A stretch of 64,000 nucleotides of DNA from JAXGTD01 sp040775095 (GCA_040775095.1 JAXGTD010000006.1:1-64000); one strand, 5' to 3'; shown: positions 36,176 through 45,722, counted from the stretch's first letter. Made by a program: numbers and translations. Notes: generated by a model from the letters alone, not told the origin.

Positions 36176-36847
36176 CTACAGCCCCATGATGCCGCGCAGC
36201 TCGGCACTACTGACCACGTGGCAGTATATCCGGTTGATGATCTCCAGCTCGTGCTCGTGCAGCGCATCCGTGCCGGCGGCGCAGGCGTCCTCCACGACGA
36301 GCACGTGGAAGCTCTCGTCGGCGAGGCTGCGCACCGTCGAGGAGACGCATTGATCGGTGTAGATGCCAGCGACAACAACATGGCGTATACCCATGTTCGT
36401 CAAGACCAGCCGCAGGTTGGTGCCTGTCAAAGCACTGTCGGTGGTCTTCGTGACGACAATCTCCCCGGGGGCCGGCGCCAGCTCGGGGATGATCTGTGAG
36501 GCCTCGTCGTCGCGCGGCATCAGCAGATTGTTCCACCCGGGCATCCGCTGGCTCAACGAGCGGTCGCGCCCGTCCGCGAGCCGGCAGGCGATGCGCGCGT
36601 GGATCACATCGATGCCGTGGGCGCGGAAGTCGTTCTGCAGCGACTGAAGGGTTGGGATAACGGTATCGCGCATCCGGGCGTGAAACGGCGCCCATCGCGC
36701 CTGCTCGCGGGGATCCTCCTGCGGCTTGAGGCCGTAGTTCTGCACGTCGATACAGAGTAGGGCCGTCTCCCGTGGACGAAGCTCCAGGTCCTCTGGCGCG
36801 GGAGCACTCTGGTAGTAGAAGGATCGATAGGCGGTCTTCCAGGTCAT
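36176..36847 (-). CDS. Isochorismatase-family cysteine hydrolase
   Basis: 223 residues. The catalytic triad of the family is complete: Asp34 in LLCIDVQNYG, Lys134 in VVTKTTDSALTGTNL and Cys167 in GIYTDQCVSSTVRSL. Members hydrolyse amides or vinyl ethers (nicotinamide, N-carbamoylsarcosine, biuret, isochorismate). The substrate here cannot be told from the sequence, and no catabolic neighbours help. The ATG at 36847 follows GGGGAG by nine bases; the frame extends upstream with Arg-rich, non-family sequence. It is divergent from the TehA-like gene. Confidence 0.88.
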   Translation of the reverse strand: MTWKTAYRSFYYQSAPAPEDLELRPRETALLCIDVQNYGLKPQEDPREQARWAPFHARMRDTVIPTLQSLQNDFRAHGIDVIHARIACRLADGRDRSLSQRMPGWNNLLMPRDDEASQIIPELAPAPGEIVVTKTTDSALTGTNLRLVLTNMGIRHVVVAGIYTDQCVSSTVRSLADESFHVLVVEDACAAGTDALHEHELEIINRIYCHVVSSAELRGIMGL

Positions 36848-37087
36848 CGCGTCGGTCTCCCCGGGGTCTGCGTGCCAACGGGCGGTCACTGTGCCAGATC
36901 GCCGCCGCGCCGTCATCCTCACCCTCCCACCCCGGCTCAACCCTCGGCAAGGCCTTGCGCGATGGACGGGCTCGAGCCGCGTTTGGTCGGGGCACGTCTT
37001 GGGGCCCGGACGCGACGAGCGGCCGCCCACGCCGGCTCGGGCGGCCCTGATTTTGCGAATCGTCAATGCCGGCCCGCGTCAAATCCC

Positions 37088-37093
37088 TATAAT
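37088..37093 (+). promoter_or_regulatory. Possible -10 element of the TehA/SLAC1-like gene
   Basis: A perfect TATAAT 41 bases before the ATG at 37135. The -35 region is weak, so confidence is moderate. Confidence 0.4.
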
Positions 37094-37134
37094 TTCAGTC
37101 AAGTTTTTTCACACCGATTTCCCGGAGCCCCCAC

Positions 37135-38106
37135 ATGCACGATTCGCCCATCGCGGCGCAACGCCTGCCGAATCTGCCGATCTCCTTCTTTGCCGTCGTC
37201 ATGGGTCTTGCTGGCCTGACCATCGCATGGGAGAAGGCACAGCACGATTTCGGCATCGACCTGCATATCAACGCCTGGCTGGCCGGCGGCACCAGCGTCG
37301 TCTTCATCGCGTTGGCCCTGCTCTACAGCGCCAAGCTCGTCATGCACCCCAGCGCGGTCCTGGCCGAGTTGCGGCACCCGGTCAAGCTGAACTTTTTCCC
37401 GACCATCTCCGTGAGCCTGGTGCTGTTGTCGATCGCGTTCCTGCCCATCGACATCGGCATGAGCAGGCCACTGTGGCTCGTCGGTACCGGACTGCACCTG
37501 CTCTTCACCCTCTACGTGGTCAACGTCTGGATCCACCACGAGCATTTTCAGGTGCACCACATGAATCCGGCCTGGTTCATTCCCGCCGTGGGCAACGTCC
37601 TGGTGCCCGTCGCCGGCATGCCTCTGGGCTACACGGACCTCTCCTGGTTCTTCTTCAGCGTTGGCATGATGTTCTGGGGCATGCTCCTGACCATTGTCTT
37701 CTACCGGGTGCTCTTCCACGATCCAATCGACGAGCGCCTGATGCCGACCCTGTTTATTCTGATCGCGCCGCCCGCGGTCGGCTTCATTGCCTACACCCGT
37801 CTCGTCGGCGAGCTCGACACGCTGGGGCGTCTTCTCTACTTCGCCGGTCTGTTCCTGACCCTGTTGTTGCTCACGCAGGTCGCACGCTTCGCAAGGCTCC
37901 AGTTCTTCCTTTCCTGGTGGGCCTATTCCTTCCCCCTCGCCGCGATCAGCATCGCCAGCCTGTTCATGGGCGAGCTCACCGGCAGCGCCGGTTATCGCTG
38001 GATCGGCGTCGGTCTGCTTGTGCTGCTCACGGCCGTGGTGCTGTTGCTCCTGGTCCGCACCGCCTCCGCGGTGCGCGACCATCAGGTCTGCGTCGCCGGG
38101 CATTGA
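37135..38106 (+). CDS. TDT/SLAC1-family anion channel (TehA-like)
   Basis: 323 residues with about ten hydrophobic helices, the fold of TehA/SLAC1 (voltage-dependent anion channel family). The start RLPNLPISFFAVVMGLAGLTIAW is a hallmark: L-P-x-x-x-F-x-x-x-x-G-x-x-G-L. Later segments also match (MNPAWFIPAVGNVLVPVAG, FFLSWWAYSFPLAAISIAS), and the latter holds the pore-lining WWAYSFPLAA motif. Members pass anions, sulfite or organic acids, and TehA is linked to tellurite resistance. Which applies here is unknown. GGAG lies eight bases before the ATG. Confidence 0.9.
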   Translation: MHDSPIAAQRLPNLPISFFAVVMGLAGLTIAWEKAQHDFGIDLHINAWLAGGTSVVFIALALLYSAKLVMHPSAVLAELRHPVKLNFFPTISVSLVLLSIAFLPIDIGMSRPLWLVGTGLHLLFTLYVVNVWIHHEHFQVHHMNPAWFIPAVGNVLVPVAGMPLGYTDLSWFFFSVGMMFWGMLLTIVFYRVLFHDPIDERLMPTLFILIAPPAVGFIAYTRLVGELDTLGRLLYFAGLFLTLLLLTQVARFARLQFFLSWWAYSFPLAAISIASLFMGELTGSAGYRWIGVGLLVLLTAVVLLLLVRTASAVRDHQVCVAGH

Positions 38107-38251
38107 CCCCAGACTAGGCCGGTCCGGTCAAGACACCGGGCCGGCGGCTCATGCCGGCCCCCGGTCGCGTGCCCGGCAGCCGGAGCCGCTGGCGTTTCCC
38201 CGACTTCGCATCGACCTCCAGTTCTGCCATTTTGATTCACGAGTAAGGACC

Positions 38252-38668
38252 ATGAAACAGACCCTGCTGCAAGAGAAGTACCCCGTCTACACCCTCGAGG
38301 TGCTGAAGACCGAGACGCAGTTTGCCAATGCGGCCGCCATCGTCGATTACCTGAAGGAGCGCATCGAGCAACACGAGATCGCCCGTTACATCGCCACGTT
38401 CGACCACTACGCCCATACCAGGGCCTTACCCCGGGGTGAGATCGCCGAGGATATCCTGGCGGCCCAACACATCGTCTTCTGCTTCGGCACCCATCTGCCC
38501 AACGCGCACGTCATGGCGGTGCGGCCCCGCTCCATCGGCGTCGTCGAGAAGGCCGACTGCTTCGTGATCAGCTTCCTCGAGGCCCCGATGCCGCTTGCCA
38601 ACAACGCCATGGAGGCCTGGGTCAAGGCGATCGTGGAGCGTGGCGCGGATGAGGCCCGCGCGCGCTGA
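38252..38668 (+). CDS. Small conserved protein of unknown function (138 residues)
   Basis: Begins MKQTLLQEKYPVYTLEVLKTET, preceded by AAGGA. It is soluble, with no signal peptide. Alternating strands and helices include VDYLKERIEQHEIARYIATFDHYAHT and HIVFCFGTHLPNAHVMAVRPRSIGV. Conserved-looking His, Cys and Arg positions (FDHY, FCFG, AVRPRSIGV) suggest a small ligand-binding domain. I recognise the type as a conserved proteobacterial hypothetical (I recall it as the DUF6858 type, not certain). The frame is open upstream, but this ATG has the only good ribosome site. It lies 145 bases after the TehA-like gene and 101 before hisG. Confidence 0.7.
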   Translation: MKQTLLQEKYPVYTLEVLKTETQFANAAAIVDYLKERIEQHEIARYIATFDHYAHTRALPRGEIAEDILAAQHIVFCFGTHLPNAHVMAVRPRSIGVVEKADCFVISFLEAPMPLANNAMEAWVKAIVERGADEARAR

Positions 38669-38728
38669 CGAGACATCCTGGGCGCGGGATCGACAGGCAG
38701 CCGCCGCCGTCTGCCGGGCGGAATCTGT

Positions 38729-38734
38729 GATAAT
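38729..38734 (+). promoter_or_regulatory. hisG: Possible extended -10 promoter of hisG
   Basis: TGTGATAAT gives a TGN extension plus the hexamer GATAAT, 35 bases before the hisG ATG. An extended -10 can work without a good -35, which is not seen here. Confidence 0.45.
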
Positions 38735-38769
38735 GCACGGGCATCATCCACCGCAGACCCGGAGCTGCC

Positions 38770-39642
38770 ATGTCTTTGCTGAAGTTAGGGATACCCAAGG
38801 GGAGCCTCGAGAGCGCTACCATCGAGCTGTTCGACCAGGCCGGATGGCACATCACCCCTCACTCGCGTAACTATTACCCCGAAATCGACGACCCGGATGT
38901 GCGCTGTACGCTGGTGCGCGCCCAGGAGATGGCGCGCTATGTCGAGCGCGGCACGCTGGACCTCGGACTCACGGGGCTGGACTGGATCCTGGAGACCAAT
39001 GCCCAGGTCGAGCAGATCTGCACCCTGACCTACTCCAAGACATCGAATCGCTCCAGCCGCTGGGTGCTGGTGGTGCCGCAGGGCTCGCCGGTCCAGTCGA
39101 TCGGGGATCTGGCTGGTAAGAAGATCGCCACCGAGCTGGTCGGTTTTACCCGGCGTTACCTCGAGGAGCGCGGTATTGACGCCGAGGTGGAATTCTCCTG
39201 GGGGGCGACCGAGGCCAAGGCGGTTGAGGGGTTGGTGGATGCGGTGGTCGAGATCACGGAGACCGGCAGCACCATTCGCGCACATGGCCTGCGCATCGTG
39301 GACGAGCTCCTGGTCACCGACACGCGGTTGATCGCGAACCCGGACGCACTGCAGGACCCGGCACGCCGCGCCAAGATCGAGCAGATCGCGCTGATGCTGC
39401 AGGCCGCGCTGGCGGCCCGCCACAAGGTCGCACTCAAATGCAACGTCGCCGCTGAGCGCCTGGACGCCGTCGTCGAGTTGCTGCCCAGCCTGCACGCGCC
39501 CACGGTCAGCCACCTCTATGACCGGCAGTGGCTCGCCGTGGAGACCATTGTCGACGCACGCGCGGTGCGCGAGTTGATCCCGAGGCTTCACGCCGCCGGT
39601 GCCGAGGGGATCCTGGAGTACGCGTTGCGCAAGATGGCTTGA
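38770..39642 (+). CDS. hisG: ATP phosphoribosyltransferase, long form
   Basis: 290 residues, the first enzyme of histidine biosynthesis (ATP plus PRPP to phosphoribosyl-ATP). The start LKLGIPKGSLESATIELF, the LGLTGLDWI segment and the PRPP-binding EITETGSTIRAHGLRI loop mark HisG. The C-terminal 75 residues, from ALKCNVAAERLDAVVELLP, form the ACT-like HisG_C domain of the long form, which works without HisZ and is feedback-inhibited by histidine. GGAG lies six bases before the ATG. The other his genes are not in the window. Confidence 0.96.
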   Translation: MSLLKLGIPKGSLESATIELFDQAGWHITPHSRNYYPEIDDPDVRCTLVRAQEMARYVERGTLDLGLTGLDWILETNAQVEQICTLTYSKTSNRSSRWVLVVPQGSPVQSIGDLAGKKIATELVGFTRRYLEERGIDAEVEFSWGATEAKAVEGLVDAVVEITETGSTIRAHGLRIVDELLVTDTRLIANPDALQDPARRAKIEQIALMLQAALAARHKVALKCNVAAERLDAVVELLPSLHAPTVSHLYDRQWLAVETIVDARAVRELIPRLHAAGAEGILEYALRKMA

Positions 39643-40251
39643 AGGCGACTCGTCCACGCGCGCTTGCGCCCAATGGGCGAATCCCCCGAGAGATGTCGAT
39701 TGGACGCCCCTACCCGGTCAGCGACGGGTCCCTCGGCGTTGCCCGATCCTCGCCGGGCAGGCCGGCAGCCCCCGTGGCCGCTGAGGCCGGTTGGCAGCCG
39801 GCTACCGCATCACCGCTCGCGCCTCGCCGGTGCCGGAGTGAGGGCCTCGTCCGTCCACAAGGGCGCAGCGCCACCGCCGCTCCCCTCGACCTGCTCAAAG
39901 AAACGCGCCGCGTTGTCGCGCTTACCGACCAGGCCGGGACGGGGCCGATCTCTTCAACCACCCATGGGACCGAGAATGGGCCGAATCGGAGACCTCGACC
40001 TCGGCTCGCCAGCCGATCCAATACCAGGAAGGCATTCGGTCAGCATCTCCAAAGGGGACATTTCTATCCCGCGGGGACGGGCATGACGCCTTTGGCCGAG
40101 GGCATGCCCATGATTCCACTCGTACCCGAGCCAAATTCTGATTATCATCGTACGGTTATACGCAACGGTGCCTGAGCGACCGCCCCGCGCCATGGATGAC
40201 CCGTGTTCAATCGTCTCCCCTGCTCTTCCTCGCCAGCGGCTGAATCCACCA
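39643..40251. other. Gene-poor region between hisG and the GT39-like gene
   Basis: About 600 bases without a supported gene. Open frames on both strands lack ribosome sites and family features. The stretch 40040-40165 is less GC-rich than its surroundings and may hold the promoter of the following operon. No repeat shared with the 24-28 kb elements was found. Confidence 0.4.
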
Positions 40252-41874
40252 ATGACCAGGATGCCCAACGCAACGGCCTCGCACCGGCTGCTTGCCGTGA
40301 CCATGCTGTGCATCATCACCGTCGCGTCGGCCGGACGCCTCATCGATCTGCGCCATCTCCTGGTCTGGCACGACGAGGTGTTCACGCTGGTCAGGGTGTT
40401 CGGCTACGAGCAAGGCGACGTCTATCGCGCCATCTTCAGCGGTGAGTTGCTCTCGCCCGCGCAGTTGTTGCGCTTCCAGCAGCCCAATCCCGCCCATGGC
40501 TGGAGCGAGACGCTGGATGCATTGATGCAGCACCCGGAACATTCCCCGCTCTATTATGTTGCCGGATGGCTTGCAACGGGGCTGCCGCTGGACCCGGTCA
40601 CCGCGTTGCGGGGCACCTCGGCGCTGTTCGGCCTGCTTCTGCCCGTGGCCGCCTATTGGCTGATGCGCGAGCTGTTCGGGCGCGGCCCGATCCCCTGGGT
40701 AGCCGCCGCCCTGGTTGCCTGCTCGCCGATGCAGATACTCTACGCCCAGGAGGCGCGCCAGTACGCGCTCTGGGTGCTGATGGTGGTCGCCGCGAGCGCC
40801 GCTCTGGAACGCGCGCTGCGCCAGGATCGACGCGGTGACTGGTGGCTCTATGGCGGCTTCGTTACCCTGGGGCTCTACAGCCACCTGTTGTTTGCGCTGA
40901 TGCTGCCGGTACACGCCGCCTACGGCTGGCTGAGCGGCGCGCACGCGTCCGGACGTCTGACGCGACCCGCACCACTGCCGATACGACACTGGCTAACGGC
41001 AGCGGGCGTCTCGCTGCTGCTGTTCCTGCCGTGGATATGGGTGATCCTCACCCAGACCGATCGGGTCGGCCGCTACACCGCCTGGATGACCCGCCCAAGC
41101 GGTCTTGGCGAGCTATTCACTGCCTGGGGAAAGCACCTGATCCGCACCTACGTGGACCTGCGGCCAACGGACCCGGCGCTGGTCTGGTTTCTGTTGCTGC
41201 CACTGGTTGGCTGGGCGATCTGGCGGTATCTGCGCCATGCGCCCCGGCCGGCACTGTGGTTGTTGCCGCTTACCGCGGCCGCGTACGTCGGCATCGTGTT
41301 GGGACCGGATCTGCTGCTCGGTGGCGTGCACTCCCAGCACGTGCGCTATGGCCTGCCCGGGATGCTGGCGATGCAGCTGATGGTCGCCTGGACCCTCGGC
41401 GCGGCGCTGAGCGCCGCGAGTCTCCCCACCCGACGTCTCGCCGGCCTGGCGCTGGCCTTGCTGATCGGGTTGGGCGCGGTGTCGTTCGTCCAGATTCAGC
41501 GCGCCGATACCTGGTGGACGAAGCAGTTTAGCGCACACAACGCGCAGATCGCCCGGCAGGTCAACGCGACCGGACATCCCGTGGTGCTGGCCAGCAACGA
41601 CGCGGCCAGCGTGGGCGTGGGCGAGCTGATCTCGCTGGCTTATCATCTCGACGATCGGGTGCGCATCTGGGGCGAGCCCGGTGGCGAACAGTGCCGTCCC
41701 CCCGAGGGACTCGACGACGCGATCCTGCTGACACCGTCGGCGAGGCTGCTTGAGGCGATCGGGTCCGAGGGTTGGCCGCCGCGAATCCCGGGGACCTGGC
41801 AATGGCGTCGCGCCGAGGGCGTCGACACCGGCGTCCAGCGCCCGGCATCCACACCCAAAGGGCCCCCCTCGTAA
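40252..41874 (+). CDS. Polyprenyl-phosphate-dependent membrane glycosyltransferase (GT39/ArnT-like)
   Basis: 540 residues with about eleven hydrophobic helices. The acidic pair in HLLVWHDEVFTLVRV in the first periplasmic loop and the YAQEARQYALW motif after helix 5 are the signatures of the GT39/GT83 superfamily (PMT, ArnT), which use lipid-phosphate sugars on the periplasmic face. Start candidates are ATG 40252 and in-frame ATG 40192; neither has a strong ribosome site. Its stop overlaps the start of the NdvB-like gene by one base (TAATG), so the two are coupled and probably act in one glucan or surface-polysaccharide pathway. Confidence 0.8.
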   Translation: MTRMPNATASHRLLAVTMLCIITVASAGRLIDLRHLLVWHDEVFTLVRVFGYEQGDVYRAIFSGELLSPAQLLRFQQPNPAHGWSETLDALMQHPEHSPLYYVAGWLATGLPLDPVTALRGTSALFGLLLPVAAYWLMRELFGRGPIPWVAAALVACSPMQILYAQEARQYALWVLMVVAASAALERALRQDRRGDWWLYGGFVTLGLYSHLLFALMLPVHAAYGWLSGAHASGRLTRPAPLPIRHWLTAAGVSLLLFLPWIWVILTQTDRVGRYTAWMTRPSGLGELFTAWGKHLIRTYVDLRPTDPALVWFLLLPLVGWAIWRYLRHAPRPALWLLPLTAAAYVGIVLGPDLLLGGVHSQHVRYGLPGMLAMQLMVAWTLGAALSAASLPTRRLAGLALALLIGLGAVSFVQIQRADTWWTKQFSAHNAQIARQVNATGHPVVLASNDAASVGVGELISLAYHLDDRVRIWGEPGGEQCRPPEGLDDAILLTPSARLLEAIGSEGWPPRIPGTWQWRRAEGVDTGVQRPASTPKGPPS

Positions 41875-44612
41875 TGAACCGCTCCATCAGCATCGTCATC
41901 ACGCTTGCCATCGCCATGCTGACGGTGGCCATGTGGGCGCTGATGAACCAGCCCAGCGTCGAGCCGCCCTGGCCGACGCGTATTCAGGGCTATTCCTTCT
42001 CGCCGATGCGCCCGTACGACGATCCGACCAAGAAGGACTTCCCGTCCATCCTCGATATCGATGAGGATCTCGCCCTGCTACAGGGCGAGGCCTACGCGAT
42101 TCGCACCTATTCGCTCGAGGAGACGCTGGCTCAGATCCCCCGCCTGGCGCAGGCCCACTCGCTCAACGTCACGCTCGGGGCTTGGATCGGGCCGAATCGG
42201 GAGGCGAACGAGGCGGAGCTGGGCCGGTTGGAGCAGGTCCTGACACAGTGGCATCGAAACATCGTCCGCATCATGGTCGGCAACGAGGTCATCCTACGCC
42301 GCGACCAGACGGTCAACGTGCTCATGGAGTACATCGACCGAATCCGGGCCCGCACGGATATCCCCGTGAGTACCGCCGAGCCGTGGCACATCTGGCTCAA
42401 GTATCCCAGGCTTGCCGAGCACGTCGACTACATCGCGGTCCATCTGCTGCCGTACTGGGAAGGCGTGCCGATCGACCAGGCGGTGGACTATTCCTTCAAG
42501 CGCCTCTACGAGGTGAAGGCCGCCTACCCGGACAAGGAGGTGGTCGTTGGGGAGGTGGGCTGGCCCAGCAACGGCAGAAGCAACCGGGGCGCGGAGGCGT
42601 CGCAAGCGAATCAGACCCGGTTTCTACGCCGCTTCCTGGCCCGTGCCGAACGCGAGGGGCTGGTCTACTATGTCATGGAGGCGTTCGACCAGCCCTGGAA
42701 GATCAAGGTGGAAGGGGCGATCGGTACCTATTGGGGCGTCTACGACGCCGATCGGGAACCGAAGTTTGCCCTGACACAGCCGGTCGTGCGCATCCCCAAC
42801 TGGCGCGAGCTCGCTGCCCTGTCGGTCGGCATGTCGGTGCTGCTGCTGGTATTGCTGTTTCGCGACAGCGCAACCCTGTCTTCGTCCGGCAAGGGTTTCC
42901 TGGCCGTGGTGACCTATGCCATCTCCACCGCCGCGGTCTGGCTGGTCTACGACTACACGCGCCAGTACATGACGCCAGCGACGATGGCCGTGGGCATTCT
43001 GCTGCTGATCGGCGGCGTCGGGGTGCTGGTGCTGCTCTCCGCCGAGGCGCACGAGTGGGCGGAATCGCTCTGGCTGCGTCGTTGGCGCCGGGCCTTCCCA
43101 CGCCGCCGCATACCGGACCAATGGCTGCCGCGGGTCTCGATCCACGTGCCCACCTATAATGAGCCGCCGGATCTGCTGATCGAGACCCTCGATGCGCTGG
43201 CCGCGCTCGACTATGCCAACTTCGAGGTCCTGGTCGTGGACAACAACACCAAGGACCCCGCGGTCTGGCAGCCGGTACGCGACCACTGCGAGCGCCTCGG
43301 CAAGCACTTCCGTTTCTTCCACGTCGACCCATTGTCCGGCTTCAAGGCCGGGGCGCTTAATTTCGCACTGCGCAACACCGACCCCACCGCCACGGTTGTT
43401 GCGGTGATCGACGCCGACTATGTCGTGCAGCGGCGCTGGCTGCGCGACCTCGTACCCGCGTTTGTCGACGAGCAGGTCGCGATCGTGCAGGCCCCGCAGG
43501 ACTATCGCGACGGTCACGAGAACGCGTTCAAGGCCATGTGCCTGGCCGAATACCGCGGCTTCTTCCACATCGGCATGGTCACGCGCAACGAACGCAACGC
43601 GATCATCCAGCATGGCACCATGACCATGATCCGTCGTCAAAGCCTCGATGCCGCGGGTGGATGGTCGGAGTGGTGCATCACCGAAGATGCCGAGCTGGGT
43701 CTGCGCCTGTTCGAGCAGGGGCACAAGGCCCTCTACATTCCGATCACCTACGGTCGCGGCTTGATGCCCGATACGTTCATCGATTTCAAGAAGCAACGCT
43801 TCCGCTGGGCCTATGGCGCGGTGCGCATCCTGATCCGCCACCGGCGTGAGCTGCTCGGTCTGCGCCGCACCGGCCTGTCCCTGGGGCAGCGCTGGCACTT
43901 CCTCTCCGGCTGGCTGCCCTGGTTCGCGGACGGGTTCAACCTCCTGTTCAACTTCGCCGCGCTGACCTGGGCGGTCGCAATGGTGCTGTTTCCGCTGCAT
44001 GTCACGCCGCCGTACATGAGCATCGCCCTGGTGCCCCTGGTGCTGTTTCTCTTCAAGATGGCCAAGAGCTTCTTCCTCTACCGCCGGCGTGTCGACGCCA
44101 CGCTACGCCAGAGCCTGGCCGCCGGGCTCGCTGGGCTTGCACTATCCCACACGATCTCCCGGGCAATCTACGCGGCAATCCTGTCGGGTCGCCTCGGCTT
44201 CTTCCGCACACCCAAGCGCACAAGGGCCCCGGCGCTGTTTCGCGCCCTGGCCGATGCCCGCGAAGAGGGTCTGTTCGTGATCGCGTTCTGGCTTGCCGCC
44301 TTCGGTGTCATGCAGCGTGACGACGCCTTTATGCTCGATGTGCGGGTCTGGGCCATGGTATTGCTGGTGCAGTCCATCCCATTCTTCGCCTCGGTCCTGG
44401 TGTCGTTCATCAGCGCCATGCCGTGGCTGCCGGCGCGGCTGGTGGGACCGATGACTGAGATGCAGGGCGGGCCGGACGAGGCCAAGTCATGGAGTATGAG
44501 TGAGCCACCGGCCGGATCCGACAATGGCGTCGCTCGCGGCGGATCGACAACACCGGCCTCGGCGGACTGCCCAAGCCCCCCAAAGGGCGCCGAAAAGCCC
44601 ATCAGGGGTTGA
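41874..44612 (+). CDS. NdvB-like beta-glucan synthase: GH17 transglycosylase fused to GT2
   Basis: 912 residues. A membrane anchor (5-22) is followed by a GH17 domain (about 35-310) with the two catalytic glutamates Glu138 in VGNEVILRR and Glu227 in GEVGWPSNGR, facing the periplasm. After several membrane helices (about 315-405) comes a GT2 domain (from about 420) with VSIHVPTYNEPPD, the DxD of VIDADYVV, TEDAELGLRL and the QRFRW motif, then more membrane helices and a Ser/Pro tail. This is the layout of Pseudomonas-type NdvB, which makes and remodels beta-1,3-linked periplasmic glucans. It is coupled to the GT39-like gene and overlaps the oppositely oriented chemosensory operon by 11 bases. 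Confidence 0.92.
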   Translation: MNRSISIVITLAIAMLTVAMWALMNQPSVEPPWPTRIQGYSFSPMRPYDDPTKKDFPSILDIDEDLALLQGEAYAIRTYSLEETLAQIPRLAQAHSLNVTLGAWIGPNREANEAELGRLEQVLTQWHRNIVRIMVGNEVILRRDQTVNVLMEYIDRIRARTDIPVSTAEPWHIWLKYPRLAEHVDYIAVHLLPYWEGVPIDQAVDYSFKRLYEVKAAYPDKEVVVGEVGWPSNGRSNRGAEASQANQTRFLRRFLARAEREGLVYYVMEAFDQPWKIKVEGAIGTYWGVYDADREPKFALTQPVVRIPNWRELAALSVGMSVLLLVLLFRDSATLSSSGKGFLAVVTYAISTAAVWLVYDYTRQYMTPATMAVGILLLIGGVGVLVLLSAEAHEWAESLWLRRWRRAFPRRRIPDQWLPRVSIHVPTYNEPPDLLIETLDALAALDYANFEVLVVDNNTKDPAVWQPVRDHCERLGKHFRFFHVDPLSGFKAGALNFALRNTDPTATVVAVIDADYVVQRRWLRDLVPAFVDEQVAIVQAPQDYRDGHENAFKAMCLAEYRGFFHIGMVTRNERNAIIQHGTMTMIRRQSLDAAGGWSEWCITEDAELGLRLFEQGHKALYIPITYGRGLMPDTFIDFKKQRFRWAYGAVRILIRHRRELLGLRRTGLSLGQRWHFLSGWLPWFADGFNLLFNFAALTWAVAMVLFPLHVTPPYMSIALVPLVLFLFKMAKSFFLYRRRVDATLRQSLAAGLAGLALSHTISRAIYAAILSGRLGFFRTPKRTRAPALFRALADAREEGLFVIAFWLAAFGVMQRDDAFMLDVRVWAMVLLVQSIPFFASVLVSFISAMPWLPARLVGPMTEMQGGPDEAKSWSMSEPPAGSDNGVARGGSTTPASADCPSPPKGAEKPIRG

Positions 44613-45132
44613 TCCGCCCCGCCCCCCCTCCGCCATCGGCAACGCAGGGGGCCGCGTCGCTCGCCCTAGACCCCGGCAGACGCCTGGCATCGAGCACCGG
44701 AATCAGCATCGGGCCCTCGCCCCTGTCCCACCGGGCCAGCGCACGGACGCACCCCAGATGCAGGCACGCCGCGAGCAGTGCCGGTAACGGGTACAGAGAC
44801 CGCGCGGAAAAATGGCGCTGCAACACCGGCTCCTGCACCCGCAACCCCTTCTCCAGGTGCGGCCCGATCACGCGCAACATCCGCTCGGTCGAGCGCGTCA
44901 GTGTGCCTCCCGCCGCCTCGGGTTCGGGCAGCCCGAGCAGATCGCCGATGGACGACCCGCCGTCGACCACGGCGCCGAGGCCGTAAACCTGCGCAGAAGG
45001 CAACGCAAAGGTCCTGCCGACCCAGTGAAACAGGACCAGATTTAGCCCATCATCCTCGTCCAAGACAGGTCCCGAGGCGTGCGCGCCAGCCGCGGCGGTG
45101 CGCGCGGGCCCAATTCGTGGTACCCGCCTCAA
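44602..45132 (-). CDS. Divergent CheW-like protein
   Basis: 176 residues, last gene of the chemosensory operon. It starts with TTG, overlapping the cheW stop in a TTGA arrangement, so translation depends on coupling. The segment NLVLFHWVGRTFALPSAQVYGL resembles the first strands of a CheW domain (F-x-x-x-x-x-x-F-A-L-P-x-x-x-V), and GPMLIPVLDARRLPG resembles the last. The central part is degenerate: no I-D-x-R-G motif is seen. It may be an adaptor that binds the CheA or receptor differently from classic CheW. The assignment is moderate; the coupled position in the operon supports a real gene. Confidence 0.6.
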   Translation of the reverse strand: MRRVPRIGPARTAAAGAHASGPVLDEDDGLNLVLFHWVGRTFALPSAQVYGLGAVVDGGSSIGDLLGLPEPEAAGGTLTRSTERMLRVIGPHLEKGLRVQEPVLQRHFSARSLYPLPALLAACLHLGCVRALARWDRGEGPMLIPVLDARRLPGSRASDAAPCVADGGGGAGRINP

Positions 45133-45722
45133 CCCCTCTCCCGCCAGTGCGCGAACAGCGGCTGCATGTCGAGCAGCACGACACGCCTTATGGCCCCCCC
45201 CACGGGTTGTTCGACGACCCCGAGCGCAAGTGACCGCAGCGGCTCGGGGAGGGTCTCTGGCGGGGGCATGATATGGGTCAAGGGGACGTCGAGCACGTCC
45301 AGCACGGGTCCCACCCGCAGGCCACTCTGCATATCGACCACGCGGCCCAGCAGAATGGCCCCCGGCGCGTCGGTTGGGGAATCGTCATCGCCGCCCGCGC
45401 CGATCAGCTCGGCGAGCCCGAGCACCGACCAGACGACACCGCGCACGTCGATCACACCCTCGAGCGCGGGCGGGCACCCGGGGACAGGCCAGATGCGCCC
45501 CAGGGGCAGGATCTCGGCTACCTGATGCCCGGGGAAGGCATAGAGGTCGTCACGCACCGCAAAGACGACGGTCTTGATCGTCTCCGCGTCCACATCGACA
45601 ATCTGGCCCTCATCGGCCTCGCGCCCCGCGAGGATGCATGCCAGGGCGTCATCCGGATCCGCGTTGTCCACCGCCGCGGTGCCGACAGGGGTGTCGTTCT
45701 CAGGGCCCTGGTCAGCGCACAT
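45129..45722 (-). CDS. cheW: CheW chemotaxis adaptor
   Basis: 197 residues. An acidic N-terminal extension of about 50 residues precedes a CheW domain: IKTVVFAVRDDLYAFPGHQVAEILPL, then PPALEGVIDVRGVVWSVLGLAELIG, the usual docking surface with the IDVRG motif. It couples the receptor to the CheA kinase. It overlaps the 3' end of the cyclase gene by 11 bases and the next gene by four, so the three are translationally linked. Confidence 0.88.
   Translation of the reverse strand: MCADQGPENDTPVGTAAVDNADPDDALACILAGREADEGQIVDVDAETIKTVVFAVRDDLYAFPGHQVAEILPLGRIWPVPGCPPALEGVIDVRGVVWSVLGLAELIGAGGDDDSPTDAPGAILLGRVVDMQSGLRVGPVLDVLDVPLTHIMPPPETLPEPLRSLALGVVEQPVGGAIRRVVLLDMQPLFAHWRERG

Noticed and set aside
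39643..40251. Degenerate gene or transposase remnant between hisG and the GT39-like gene
   Set aside because: No protein motif or terminal repeat could be supported in any frame.
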